From: Trichoderma breve
Lineage: Eukaryota > Ascomycota > Sordariomycetes > Hypocreales > Hypocreaceae
Assembly (NCBI RefSeq): GCF_028502605.1
Contig: NC_079237.1
Location: 3,224,001-3,288,000, forward strand
Length of the DNA: 64,000 nt
Direction of reading: 5' to 3'
In this document: one piece after another, positions 29,939-41,241 of the stretch
Position numbering within the stretch: position 1 is the stretch's first letter
Layout: every line of letters begins with the position of its first letter
Position numbers and translations under genes: made by a program
The notes under the pieces: model-generated
Told to the model about the DNA's origin: nothing
The model's input: only the letters and a program-made list of their open reading frames with translations
Databases searched by the model: none

Positions 29939-32851
29939 TCACGCCGGGCTGGACGGATCGCCCATGCTACCACTACCACCGCTGCCACCACTGCCTGTGC
30001 TCCGTCTGCTGTCGTGCACGCCGAACCGCTTCGTGTACATGGGGCGTCGTGAGATGCCCATGCCGACGGGAGAACGAGGCTCCTCATCGCTCGGCTGGGT
30101 GAAACCGCTAACGTCGCTGAGCATACTAGAGCTGCGACCTCGCGATTTGGCGCCGCGGAGCTCGAAAGAGGTCATGGGCGGGGATTGCCAGGCTGCCAAG
30201 CCGGGAGGACCCAGAGAGAGAGACGTGGAGGAGTGATTCTCGCCATTTACGCCTCCCCAGTAGTTGACACTGGCAGGGAAATGCGCGGGAGCAGCGGGAT
30301 TGGGATTCCAAGGAGTTTGCGGCTGCTGTTGCGGCGGCAACTGCTGTTGCTGTGGCTGCGGCGAATGAAAGGGAACGTGGACGGCTGACTCGAGTGAGGC
30401 CATGTCAACAGGCAAGCCGTTGGCCTGGCTCATGTAGCTTCTAACTGTCTGCAACTCGTTCTGGAGGCTGCGGAGATGCTCAGCCTTCATATTGTTGTTG
30501 GCATAGCTCTGCCCCAGCTGATCGTTGAACGACTTGTCCGAGTTGACAATCTGCTCCTGCCAGCCTGCACGTTCACGCTTCCGGCGCTCCACCTCGTTGA
30601 GACCCCGGTTGTTTGCATCGGTGATGTTGGCGAGCTCGTTTTCAACCTTGGCAATGCGAGTGGCAATCTTGTTGCGCTTGGTATTGAGGTTGCCCTTCTC
30701 ATTGTCCTTGGATTGGACCTCGCTCTCCAGCGTTGCCTTGTACTCGCGGAAACTCTTCTGCGCTGCATCATAGAGCTTCTTCTCGCCCGAGTAGGATCGC
30801 TCCATCTTCTTCTTGTTCTCGGCTAGCTCTGGCGAACCGTCAAACTTCTTGAGCTGTTCGGCTTGAGTTTCCGTATCGCGTTCGGCCTGTGCTTTCTGAG
30901 TCTCTTGCTGGCGGATCTTTTGTCTATACTTGTCATCGCTGTGGCCGGCCGAGGCTAGTTGGTTGTCCGTAAGCTCGTTTTCCTTCTTGAGAGCGTTGAT
31001 TCTCGATTTCCATTCTTTCCGCCACGTCTTGAGGCGATTCTTCTCGTCGTTGAGTCTGACTTCTGCGGCTGCAATGGAGATGCTTAGAGTAGTGGCGGGG
31101 GAATCGGGTTGTAGTGACTGCTGAGAGCCAGACACGGCGACGGGCACGTTGCTATTCTCTCTGGCGGGTTCTTTGATGGTCCGGATACTTGTGGAGAAGA
31201 CAACCTTGTCAGTCCTGATATCCACAAACTCACAGACGTATTTGGACGATGGGCGGAGGCCATAAATGTCTCCCGTCCAACGGGTACCGCCTCGACCGCC
31301 ATCGTCTGCTTCGACAACAGGAAAGATGCGTGTGGGTTGCCAGAATGCGTTGTTCACTTTGACGTAAAAGGGCTTGGACGTATCGACACCGGCCGGCCGC
31401 GTGATTGCGTGTCCGTTGGCGGTGGTGGGGAGTGGCGGTTCGTCGTCTAAATCCGGAAAGTGGCTCGTGTTAAAGCATACTTCGTCGCTACCGATATATG
31501 AGATCCATATCTGCTTGGGTTGTGTATTGAAAGGTGCGTTTCCTAGGTTGTGAATGTCCGTCGTGTTGACGCCGAGCGATTTCGAGGGTACGTGGGACGA
31601 CTCGTATTCCTTCATGACAACAATCTTTGTGCTGGCCAGGGCAGCCCATAGCGGCTGCTGCAGCCTGACCTGCGTGCTTTGCTTTCTTCTTTTCTTGTTG
31701 GTGGAGGCGGGGGCGGCCGGTTGAGGGGGGCATCCAGTCTCCGTATCGGGGGTATTAAAGCCAGTGTCGTGGGCAATCTCGCCGTTGATGGAAATGGTTG
31801 CTACGGGCTTCCCTGCTTCGGGATCATGCTGGCCGGACGCTGCGTTGGCCTTTTCCCTCCTCAAGTACCACTCACGAATATATCTTACGAGTCCCTGTGT
31901 CAGGATATGAATAGCCAGTCCGCTCCGAACCCACGCAAACGCACTTCTCTTATCGTGCATGACGGAGGTCGATTCGAACGTGCTGCTCAGGGCAGAAGGC
32001 ACCTGCCAGTCCTCGGGGATGTGCCTAGCAAGCCGGGACCAGTGGGTTCTCGTACTGCGGATGACATGGTTGATGACGATCCAGATGAAGCAGGTAGTAA
32101 GGCCTCGGGAGCCGCCGTTCCTATACGTAGTGCCGCCGCCGAGGGTGATGGCGATGATGGGTTTGGCGAGATCCAAGATAGCGTCCTGGACCGGCTGCCA
32201 CAGAAACAGCCAGACGAGGAGGAAGAAGAAGTCCATGCAGACAACGGTGACGAGGGAGGGCATGGTGGAGTGGCCATCGAAGATTTCGGCAAAGTTGAGG
32301 TTGATGCCGGAGCTGGTGGTGACGGGGGGAACAAAGGTCAGACAGGTAAAGATGCCGTAGATGATGGAGAGGGAAAGCGTCGGGAGCTGCATGAGGATGA
32401 TGAGGATGGCGAGCGTGTCCTGCACAGGGAGCGTCTTGAGGACGGTGGCCACCATGTCGATGGGTCCGGAATCGCGGTGGACGTCTGCGTTCTTGAGGGC
32501 ATTGACGTCGATCTGGCGATGACCGCCGTCGACATTGGCAGCAGAACCGGAACCTATATGGGAGGTGCACGACTCGGACGTGGACGTCTCAGAGTAGTTG
32601 CCGACGGAAGCCCTGCGAGCATCGGTGGAGCGGTCGTGGAAGTCGATGGCGGCCTTGGAGACGCCGTTGGGCAGCACAAACTGCGGCCCTGCGTGGCCCG
32701 CGCCATGGTCGGCCGGCCTCGCAGGGCCCTCGGGAGGATTGAGGCTCTTCCTGCCAGTAACTCGCTTTGCCGGGGCTACGAGCCCATTCTCCTTGGTGTC
32801 GCGATGAGCGGCTCCTGACTGTCGCTTGCTCGATCCCGATGCGCGAGGCAT
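29939..32851 (-). CDS. acrB: AcrB-type ubiquitination-network protein
   Basis: A single exon of 970 residues. After a disordered N-terminus (about 1-130) comes a membrane region with hydrophobic segments at about 140-165 and 200-225. Later come a Fn3-like or beta-rich portion (about 420-560) and a long coiled coil (about 575-760, rich in KKENEL, ERDTETQAEQLKKF and similar). The tail is rich in Gln, Pro and Ser. This order matches the Aspergillus AcrB family, membrane proteins genetically linked to the CreB/CreD ubiquitin system that controls permease turnover and acriflavine resistance. I recognise the family but the partner links are inferred. The start at 32851 (MPRASGSS) was preferred to an upstream non-ATG extension. 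Confidence 0.85.
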   Translation of the reverse strand: MPRASGSSKRQSGAAHRDTKENGLVAPAKRVTGRKSLNPPEGPARPADHGAGHAGPQFVLPNGVSKAAIDFHDRSTDARRASVGNYSETSTSESCTSHIGSGSAANVDGGHRQIDVNALKNADVHRDSGPIDMVATVLKTLPVQDTLAILIILMQLPTLSLSIIYGIFTCLTFVPPVTTSSGINLNFAEIFDGHSTMPSLVTVVCMDFFFLLVWLFLWQPVQDAILDLAKPIIAITLGGGTTYRNGGSRGLTTCFIWIVINHVIRSTRTHWSRLARHIPEDWQVPSALSSTFESTSVMHDKRSAFAWVRSGLAIHILTQGLVRYIREWYLRREKANAASGQHDPEAGKPVATISINGEIAHDTGFNTPDTETGCPPQPAAPASTNKKRRKQSTQVRLQQPLWAALASTKIVVMKEYESSHVPSKSLGVNTTDIHNLGNAPFNTQPKQIWISYIGSDEVCFNTSHFPDLDDEPPLPTTANGHAITRPAGVDTSKPFYVKVNNAFWQPTRIFPVVEADDGGRGGTRWTGDIYGLRPSSKYVCEFVDIRTDKVVFSTSIRTIKEPARENSNVPVAVSGSQQSLQPDSPATTLSISIAAAEVRLNDEKNRLKTWRKEWKSRINALKKENELTDNQLASAGHSDDKYRQKIRQQETQKAQAERDTETQAEQLKKFDGSPELAENKKKMERSYSGEKKLYDAAQKSFREYKATLESEVQSKDNEKGNLNTKRNKIATRIAKVENELANITDANNRGLNEVERRKRERAGWQEQIVNSDKSFNDQLGQSYANNNMKAEHLRSLQNELQTVRSYMSQANGLPVDMASLESAVHVPFHSPQPQQQQLPPQQQPQTPWNPNPAAPAHFPASVNYWGGVNGENHSSTSLSLGPPGLAAWQSPPMTSFELRGAKSRGRSSSMLSDVSGFTQPSDEEPRSPVGMGISRRPMYTKRFGVHDSRRSTGSGGSGGSGSMGDPSSPA

Positions 32852-35830
32852 GCGCGGCTGCTTTCTCTCCCCCCACTGACTGCCGAGCAACCCTGAAGAC
32901 CTGTTTCAAGGCCAGGGCCAGCAGCAGCGGGAAGGGGATTGTTTGCTTTCCTCTGGCTTCAGTCTGCGCGTGCTGGTTCTGTCGGCGTGCTGGAGTCGGA
33001 TTGCGGGAAGGATTGTTGCCCTTATTTTTTTGGTGGTGGGGGAGAAGGTGAGTCGAAGTTGGTTTGCTGATAATTGCAGGATGTCGTCGTCATTCGGAGA
33101 CCGCTGGCGTGTGTCTGCGGCTGGACAAGAGAGGGAACAAGGAAAGGCACTTTGCACGGTCCAAACAATGTGCCGTCGGTGGGCGCTGGTCGAGAAGCCG
33201 TCGTCGTTGCGAGGAATTCGGGGTGAAGGAGTGAGATTTTGACCCCCCAAGACAGAAGCTGCTGGAAGTGGTAGAGGAAGCGAAAAAAAAAGAAAAGCAG
33301 CGACTGTACCCACGAACCGGGGAATATTAGAGCGTGGTAGAGGGGGCAAGCCGCCGTGTTGCAGGGCTTGCAGCGCCAGAGCTCTAGGGCCTTTGGGCGG
33401 GCTTCCAGGGCACAGGAGGCGCTAGGGCGGGCCCTGGATCTACCGTTCTACAGCGCGCTAAGGGGGCATGTGGGGATTCACAAGCCAGCGGATGTACTGT
33501 ACAAGTACCTGTACTCATACTTTGCTTCCAGTCGGCACAAGGCACATGCAAGCGCAAGCAACTGGACGGGCATCTTGCGGGTTGCAGCCCCTGTCCCTAA
33601 GTCATTCTCCCAGCTGGATTTGAGAGCGCGAGGAAGCTGGCAATGTAATGCAATGGAACGAAGCGGTGGGTTTGCTCATGGCTTTTCCGGCTGACGCAAT
33701 CCTCCAGAGGCGTCGGACAGCAATCATGTCTTGGATCAATTTTAGCATTTGATCGAAGGCATCTGATGGGCTGGGCTCGGCTACTAAAGCAGAGGTACTT
33801 TGACGGAGTATTAGGAGGTACTCTCAGCGACGACTTGTAGCGTCCGACCGCTAGGGCCGGCGAAAGGGTACAAATGCAGTGCAGTTCGAGGTACAAGTCA
33901 GCAACGTACATGTACCGTACTGTGCTCCAGCCTTTGGCGCCGCCTTCAATGTTTTCTGACACATGACAGAGCCACGACATTCGAGGAGCACCTTAGGTAG
34001 ATAACAAGCATAATCCACTCCGGGTGATGAGCACAGTACAGCAAGTGGTATAATACCGGACCAGCATACCTTGACGATTCACAAGGCTACTAAGCTGGAT
34101 TGATCACGGCAGAAATGCCCATAACTCGCTGCAAGCGCGGCAACTAAAGTAGACAGGGGAGGAAGTCGATAGGCCTCTAGTGTATCCCTTGCAGCTCTCC
34201 GGGACGCCGAGTGACCTCCCCCAGCCGGTATGAACTCGAGCCAACGTCCGAGCATTCAATTGTCAAGTACTGTACCTACAAGCCGAAATAGCAGCGCCCC
34301 AAGACCGAACGGTGCAAACAGCTGTGGGCTTTTTCAGCGCCCCAGGAGCAAAGCAGCTCCAGCGGTCGTCGCCCCCGGAGCCGCCGGATCAGCGGGCCAC
34401 GGGCAAACGATGCAGCAACTGATCCTTCTGGCAAAGCCCATTTTAGCGCACAGCTGAATCTGATGTTTGGCTCATAGGCCACGTCGGGACTTGAATTGAG
34501 GCTGTCGGCTGTTCTTGGCCGGAAAAACTCTCGATAGGCTGGCGCGTGGCCTAGGGCAGGTTAAGCTTTTGCCATGCGGTACGTACCAACGGAAAGGAGG
34601 CCAGCGGCAAGGGATCTGACGTCGCTGCCAGCCCCTTCCGAGGGGGACCCCAGTCGCCATGTTGTTGGTACTTGCAAAGTGTAAGTGAAATAAAGCAGCG
34701 TCAATAGATCGTCAGATGTGTACAGCAGTAGAGTCGTACTGTAGCATAGGCTAAACCAGCAGCAATTGAGAGATATAAAAAAAGTCCCTGGCCATAAGCC
34801 GCAATTCGCTCATCTCGTGCTGCTGCCATCCAGGAAGACCAATCACCATTGGCACAAAGAAAAAGCCGATGGGCACGCGCTCCGTGTTTCGAAAGGACGC
34901 TTTCGTACATGTACTCGGTACATCATCCCGCTTGCACGTGCAAGCGCTGTTCAAGGGACCCCCGCTTTCAGATGTTATGTTTCTTTGCAAGCCAAATTTA
35001 ATAAGAAAAAAAAAATGAGAAAAAGAGAAGAAATCAGCTGTCAAGTCATTCTCACTCTCACGCTACCGCTAATGTCGCACAAGCTTCTTCTTCTTCGCTC
35101 TCAGTTTTCAATCGTAGGCGCTAACAGTTGAAAAATCTCTGGTCCGATGGAGCCTCTAATTTCCCTGCGCAGACTCTTTCTTCACGCTCTACAGTACGAG
35201 TACAGCGATCACGAAAAGTGGGGGGTCCTCATCGGAAACACACCGACACGGTCCTTGTACTGTTTGCTGCTAGTTGCTAGCAATGCTACTCCGTGCAAGC
35301 TGCATCCCTGACTGAACTGCCGCTGCACATACAGACGATGCCTCAGTCCTCATCCCACTAAAGGGGGTTGGAATCAGCGTGACATTGAAGCGGCAGACAG
35401 CAGGCGAGTCACTGCATGAGTGCTGACTCTCGCTCCCATGCAACTTGCACTTGGCCTGTTCTGACCGCTCCTTGGCCTTGACCATTGGCATCGCATCGCA
35501 TCGCATCGACCTTTTGCTTGCACGGCCGCTAACGTAATCGTGGTCCAAGGGTCAAATCTCCGATCCAGCCTCTCAGCCGCCCGGAACGCTAAATCACCAA
35601 GCCAGCTGACGGCAATCCTTCTAGTCTTGGGCGAGGTTGTTTGTGTGGGGGAGCAGAGACGGAGCAAGATGGGGGGGAGATAGAGAGGCAGAGGCAGACA
35701 GACGGGCAGACAACCTCACCAGCTCTCCCCCTCGAATCGGCTACTCGCTTACTTACCGACCAATTCCCTCTGACAATATCCTCGCACCGTAATACGGAAC
35801 GCCTCTTTTGACATGCCGCAAACGAAGGAT

Positions 35831-35863
35831 GCCTTGCCTTGCCTTGCCTTGCCTTGCCTTGCC
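35831..35863. repeat. GCCTT pentanucleotide repeat
   Basis: Six and a half perfect copies of GCCTT in a row; next to it are AG-rich tracts on the same strand. Confidence 0.9.
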
Positions 35864-36334
35864 CTATCAATGAGTGCTAAACAATGCTCAAGAGCAGGGT
35901 TGAAAGTCGGCTAGCTGCCCCTCCTCGGGTCACGATACCCCGCGATACCCTCGCTCTCGTTGCCTCAAAGTGATCGTCGTCGACTAGCCCATCTTCTCAG
36001 ACGCGGACGAGCGGCTTGCGACCAGCGTGACCTCCTGGCTTTATCGTGGGCTTTGGATGGTGTCATTTGCATTGAGCCGGCAAGACGACGGCATTAAGGG
36101 GCTGCGGCTCCGATCTTGGGACGTTCAATTCCTTTCTACATGGAGCTTTTATTCCCGCGACATTCGCCCTACCTGCTGCTAGCTGTCAGAATCCAGTACT
36201 ACGGTACTACTATTTTACTGACTCACTTAATTATTTGACGTCTATTAAGTAACACCCGACTACCTACCGACCTAATCTATCCCCTCCGTATCGGCACCGG
36301 GCATCGCTTGGGGCGGCGCTCACAACCAACACAC

Positions 36335-36369
36335 TTCCTATCCCGTCATTTCCTATCCCGTCATTTCCA
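36335..36369. repeat. 15-base direct duplication
   Basis: TTCCTATCCCGTCAT occurs twice, back to back. No gene overlaps it. Confidence 0.75.
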
Positions 36370-36957
36370 GGGCTGGGCGCGGTTGGGTTCGGCAGTTCTG
36401 GCTGATCCCAGAACCTTGGAATGGCGTGTTTGGACTGCTACCTTGTGAGGTAGTACAGAGTACTTGGCAATCTTCTTCCTCTGCCCGTCCAACCAATAGG
36501 TCTTAAGGACAACCCCCCAACCAATAACCTTCTTGAGGACAATCCCCCATGCCGCAAGATGAGGGGGTTCCATCAAACACGCGACTTTTGTGTCTAAATC
36601 TGTGCCCGGTGAAAAGCGCGGCAATTGGTGAGCGGGGGAGATTTGACAGGTCTTATCTGCCGATATGCGGTGTTTACACCCACTTAGCCTTGCTTCCTTT
36701 GTGAAGCCATCGCTATACTACACCTTACAACCAGTAAGTCGTCTTCTCCCCCACCCTTGTCTTTACACCCTACAGGCATCTAAATTGTTAGTTTGGTACT
36801 TTTCTATATACGTTTGGCAATTTGATGATGATCAGTACCAAGCTTACAATTTAATGCCTGCGGGGTGTACAGCGTGAATTCTCGTTGCAGGGATTCATAA
36901 CTCGTAAACGTCCATCGTACATGCTATTCTGCTTTTTTTCTTTAATTATACAAGCGC

Positions 36958-38013
36958 TTAAGCCGCAGTCTTTGGTTGGGTATTATTGTCTCCCCTTCTC
37001 TTCTTCTCCTTCTTCTCCTTGTTGTTCTTCTTCTCCAGCTCCTCTGCCTTGGTGGCCCAGACACTGCGTTCCACATCCCACAGCGGCTGCATCACCTTGC
37101 TCACGACGTCGTCAAAGATGGCGCCCTGAGCCTCGTCACTAGCTCGCCGCCGCTGCTTGAGCTTTCCGTGGCCCCAGTAAGGTGTCACGCTGATGTCCTT
37201 GCTGTCCTTGTCCTCGCTGTATTTTAGCATCATGTAGTCTGCCCTTGCTCCGCCGACGTAGTTGCCTGAGCCGACGGTGAAGAAGCGTGTCTCTCCGATG
37301 GTGAAGCCGCTGACACGGTTGACGCCAATGGTGGTGAAGGACTCAATAGGGACTTGGCGTAGTCCGTCGACCGTTTTCTGTTACCATCTGCGTGAGCCAT
37401 AGCTAAACAAATGAAGCTGAAAGAAAGTTATCATACGTTAAGAATTCCTCTCGGTGGAGGTGATGCCGGGACCATGACTTGTGTTTCTCGAAGGTCAATG
37501 TCCTTTGCAGTCTTGAGCTCCGGAACCTTGTCCTTGAGAATTTCCTCAAACCGTGTCGTCGCAAGCCGTAGCAAAGCCGTAGGCTTGATAATCCCCGTCT
37601 ACAACCCAATCAGCCTCATCCCTCCCACAATCTTCACCTTTCACTTCAAACATCAAAGCACTCACCCTCTTCTCATCCAAAGCCCTATACACATCCCCCT
37701 CCTTCACACTCTCCTCCCTTCTCCTCACAACCTCGCCCTCCCACGCATCCAGCCTCGTCACCAACCCCCCCTGCCCCCCCAACGCAACAACCTCCCTCAG
37801 CACATCTCCTATCCGATTCACTTCCCTCACCGAGCACCCCGCAAACACCAGCACGCCCAGGTCATGGTACAAATGTATCGCGCTCTGCTGTAGTGCCTGG
37901 GCTGAGACGTTGTTTGCAGGGCCTCCGATGGGGACTTCTGCCAGGCGACGGGGGCGGATGGCGAAGCGGGTGAGCGTGGGGAAGACTTGCAGTGCGGGAG
38001 GGAGGCGCGGCAT
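36958..38013 (-). CDS. Conserved fungal protein of unknown function
   Basis: Three exons (37666-38013, 37437-37598, 36958-37377), all phase 0, encode 309 residues. The N-terminus is basic with alternating Leu/Arg/Pro (MPRLPPALQVFPTLTRFAIRP), which could be a mitochondrial targeting sequence. A central part has a 'TGIIKPTALLRLATTRFEEI' stretch and the segment 'TTIGVNRVSGFTIGETRF'. The C-terminal 80 residues are a strongly charged Lys/Glu coiled coil. The splice sites are consensus (GTGAGT, GTATGA; TAG, CAG), and both introns remove stop codons, so the model is firm although the function is not recognised. It is transcribed away from the LYR-protein gene. Confidence 0.75.
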
Positions 38014-38373
38014 CGTCTTTTTTGTAGGGGAGAATCTGTGATGGGGAGAGGAGGCTTAACTATGCAAGGAGATGATTAATTGAGTGAAATCGGTGGGGGG
38101 TTTTTGAGAGAGAGAGGGGGGGATGAGATGGTTGTAAATATCGGATGATGATGAAATGTAGGCTCGCGACGACGGAAAAGGTGGCGTTTGATCAGCCTTG
38201 CATGGAGATGAGCTGTGATAGGCTGGAAGAGATCAGACTTGGGATTTTAGCTCCGTTGAGAAAGTGGCGGGGCGGTGATGACATTGTTTCTTTTGAGCTG
38301 GAGCTTGAAGGCTTGACCTTTTTGTCTCTATTTTGTTTAGTTGCAGCATGAATCTGGTTTTGAGATAGAAGCC

Positions 38374-39092
38374 ATGATGCGTCCCAATGCTGAGCTGAGG
38401 AGGCAGGTCATTGCCATATATAAAGGTGAGCGATATTCCCGTCCGCAACGGCAATTAAATGTTGTATTTCCCGTCAAATTTACCGAGGGTATTCACCATT
38501 TCTGAACAAAACGTCACAACAAGCACATCGCGTCGCATCTTCATTTTCACACAAATTCATAAGTAAAGATTAGAAACTGAATAATTCCTATTAGAACTTT
38601 TATATCTTGGGCGTGAATATCCCCTCGGATACGGCTACTTCCGCCCCCGTCTACACAAGGCCTTCATGTCTCGTGCCGCAGAACGTGACGAAGACAAGAT
38701 TCGCGCGGGCATCAAGCAGGCCGAATACGTAAAGAAAGGTAGATACTCTCACCAATTACACACTACCATGATTTATAAAATCGAGAAAGCATTGACAAAA
38801 TATTTTGTATAGAAATTGAAGCTTTGTAAGATTCTCCTTAACCCCATCTTGACGAAGGATAAGTAGATCCAATATATTATCAAAGAATATGCGCCTCCGC
38901 AACCACACCACAAGACAGAATGCCAATCTACAGCACCGCTGCACTCATTTACAAAGAATTCAAAACAAAAAAACCATATACATGCCATCCTCAACTCTTC
39001 CAATTGCTAATCAAATCTCCGATGGGGGGTATAATAGGTACTACTTGAAACGATATCGAGCATTGAGAAAACGATATGACAGCGACGCGTGA
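38374..39092 (+). CDS. LYR-family protein, ETFRF1/LYRM5 type
   Basis: Four exons, 38374-38425, 38595-38738, 38813-38825 and 39038-39092, give an 87-residue protein. It begins '[21 protein letters not shown]' with an LYR-like tripeptide (IYK), continues '[11 protein letters not shown]' and ends '[18 protein letters not shown]', which agrees in order and spacing with human ETFRF1 (LYRM5). That protein binds electron-transfer flavoprotein in the mitochondrial matrix and removes its FAD. The 13-base exon 3 is needed to supply EIEA(L); without it the frame is lost. Every intron starts with GT and ends in AG. Exon 4 is preceded by a 212-base intron that is long for this locus. Because of its small exons it is easily missed by gene finders. 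Confidence 0.85.
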
Positions 39093-39411
39093 GTTGAAAC
39101 GAAAGAACCAATGCAGGGATATGAATATATAGGATATAAGCAGGCATCGCTCCTTGTTTGTTCAAACGGGAATAATGTTGTAAGAATAAAGTAAAGACGC
39201 TGCAGGGACGTATATAATATAAAACAAGAGAATCCCTCCTTAAAACTCGCAGCCATAGATGCACATCAAGTGTAGAATCAGAGATGATCCCAAAAAACTC
39301 TTTTTTTTCACCGCCAAAAAAACAATGGAAAAAAAGGAGTATGCAAAAAAGAAAAACCTCCAGTCAGAAAATCTTTTCAAGCAAATATTTTGGTGACCTT
39401 GGTTCATTCTT

Positions 39412-41241
39412 TCACGCAGCCACCTTCTTCTTCTTCGCATACCAAGCCCCAAATTCAAGACACTCTCCCAGAGACGTGCCGCTCTCGTCCATCAAATCGT
39501 TCATCATCTTGGTCAGCCACATGTCCAACTCGTCTTGGCTCTTCCCGCTGACGTCTCGCAAGATGGGCTCGAGAGCTTGCATCTCCTGCACCTGAGTTAG
39601 CAAAGCCGTCTGACGCAGCGCAATCTGCCCCGCCGTCAGCGTCTTCTTGTCCGACTTTGGTGTCGACGCCTCCTTGCCCTTGGACTCGGGCTTGCTGTCG
39701 GTGGTGATGACACCGCCGATGCCCTCCTTTTCCCAGCGGAATTCGCTCAGGGGAAGGGCTATTCTTCGGGAACGCACGTCGCCCAAGGTTTCGTATTCCT
39801 GCAGCAGGGTTGGGCCAATGACGGTGCAGGGAAGAGGGTTGATGTCGAGCTTCTCCAGCGCTTTCGTCAACCACGAGTTGTATTCGGCAATGTAGTTGTT
39901 TGAAGGGACTGAGAGGGGAGTTTGCGGGTTAATGACATAGGCGCCGAGACTGGCGGCGGCAGCCTGCTCCTCTGCATCTTCTGCCGAAACAGTAGATGTG
40001 GGAACATGGGGTCGCAGACTTCGAATGACGTGATCCGACTCCCAAATCTCAAACGTTCCACCCGGTCTGACCATGCGAACGCATTCCTCGATAAAGGGCT
40101 GCATCATCTTGTTGGTCACGGCATAGCTCACATCCTTGACCATGACCAGGTCATACTCCTCAGAAGGGGTCGGCCAGGGCATCTGGCGCAAGTCGTGCTG
40201 GACAAATTTCCACTGCATGTCGGGGCTGGGCTTCATGGCGTCATCCGAGGTGCTGGAGCTGTTGTCGGGGGCCAGCGGCGCAATGTCGATGCCGGTGAAG
40301 GACAGGCCGCCATGACCGCGGCTCTTGAAGTAATGGTGGCACATGTTGCTCCAGAAGCCCGACCCGCAGCCAATCTCCAGGACGCGCTGAGGAGGCTTCT
40401 TGATCAGGTCCGGCGACAGCACGGGAGCGCCAATCACCTGGATCAGCAGCATCGTTCGCAAGACCTGCCTGTGCAACTCGGTGAGATCCGAGGGCAAGGG
40501 GTAGACGAGCGTGTGGTCGTTGAGAAAGGTGCGGCCATTGCGCTGGACAAAGGGCCGCGAGGCGGGCAGGCCGTCGGTGGCCGAAGGGTCGGTCGAGAGG
40601 ATTGTGCGCGACGAGGCAGGCGTGTGGCCGCTGGCGGACGAGACAGACTCGGCGCGGCTGGTGGGAAAGCCCGTCATTTGTTTGTTGTTGTCCTGTTCTG
40701 GCGGCGACTGGACGTTTGCATTTCTACCGGCGGCATCGACGACAGTGGAAGCGCTGCCGCTGAGCCTGGCGCGATGCAGGCGGGAGAAGGTCCTGGAGGC
40801 CCTGCTGCCGGTAGAACTGGACTGAGTCGGGGTCGGGGGAGGAGGATGAGATTGAGTATGGGGGAGAGGAGGAGGAGGAGAGAAAGGGTTGGAGCTTGTT
40901 GAGGCTGGAGCAGAAGCAGAAGCTGCTGAGCCGGTGGCGCTGGTGCTTGTGCTCTTCTTGGTGTTGGCGCTGGTTGCTGGACTGAGCCGCAAACTGGCGC
41001 TGTCTGGCCCCACGGAGGCGCTGGCGGCGGGGCCGAGGGCGCTGGAGCTGGAGCTGGACAGTTGCGAGTGGCTGCTGGAGCTGCGCGAGTGTCGCGCTGG
41101 GACAGAGTGCAGAGCGTCCGACGTCGAATTGGGGCGCCGGGCGTGCTGTTTTTCTCGTCGCGCGGCCCTGGCAAAGTTGCTATCGAGGGGCAGCGCGCCG
41201 AGAGTGCTGGAGTAGAGGAAGACGGCGCTGTAGTCGGACAT
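39412..41241 (-). CDS. SAM-dependent methyltransferase
   Basis: A single exon of 609 residues. The first 230 residues are Ser/Ala/Pro-rich and disordered. The class I methyltransferase core starts at about 285, with motif I VLEIGCGSGFWS binding S-adenosylmethionine. The acidic 'TGIDIAPL' of motif II follows, then 'FVQHDLRQMPWP' and 'YDLVMVKDVSYAV'. A C-terminal helical part ends in a Lys tail. The target is unknown. The long disordered N-terminus is usual for fungal regulators of this type, but the frame is unbroken and GC-rich. It faces away from the CCR4 gene across a long spacer. Confidence 0.85.
   Translation of the reverse strand: MSDYSAVFLYSSTLGALPLDSNFARAARREKQHARRPNSTSDALHSVPARHSRSSSSHSQLSSSSSSALGPAASASVGPDSASLRLSPATSANTKKSTSTSATGSAASASAPASTSSNPFSPPPPLPHTQSHPPPPTPTQSSSTGSRASRTFSRLHRARLSGSASTVVDAAGRNANVQSPPEQDNNKQMTGFPTSRAESVSSASGHTPASSRTILSTDPSATDGLPASRPFVQRNGRTFLNDHTLVYPLPSDLTELHRQVLRTMLLIQVIGAPVLSPDLIKKPPQRVLEIGCGSGFWSNMCHHYFKSRGHGGLSFTGIDIAPLAPDNSSSTSDDAMKPSPDMQWKFVQHDLRQMPWPTPSEEYDLVMVKDVSYAVTNKMMQPFIEECVRMVRPGGTFEIWESDHVIRSLRPHVPTSTVSAEDAEEQAAAASLGAYVINPQTPLSVPSNNYIAEYNSWLTKALEKLDINPLPCTVIGPTLLQEYETLGDVRSRRIALPLSEFRWEKEGIGGVITTDSKPESKGKEASTPKSDKKTLTAGQIALRQTALLTQVQEMQALEPILRDVSGKSQDELDMWLTKMMNDLMDESGTSLGECLEFGAWYAKKKKVAA

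Larger units (their letters stand above)
32852..36957. other. 4 kb spacer without a supported gene
   Basis: This lies between the divergently ended AcrB and the 37 kb gene. Frames such as 33356-33694 and 35270-35548 are short, unlike proteins, and overlapped on both strands. It contains TATA-poor, G-rich DNA at 33.3-34.7 kb, a CATCG run at 35490-35510 and other simple repeats. A noncoding RNA cannot be excluded. Confidence 0.45.

Noticed and set aside
31679..32818. 379-codon plus-strand frame
   Set aside because: Antisense shadow of the AcrB gene; repeated Gly/Val/Asp composition is typical of reversed coding sequence.
33356..33694. 112-codon plus-strand frame upstream of AcrB
   Set aside because: No motif and overlapped by a longer minus-strand frame; noncoding character.
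39922..40902. 326-codon plus-strand frame
   Set aside because: Antisense to the methyltransferase gene.
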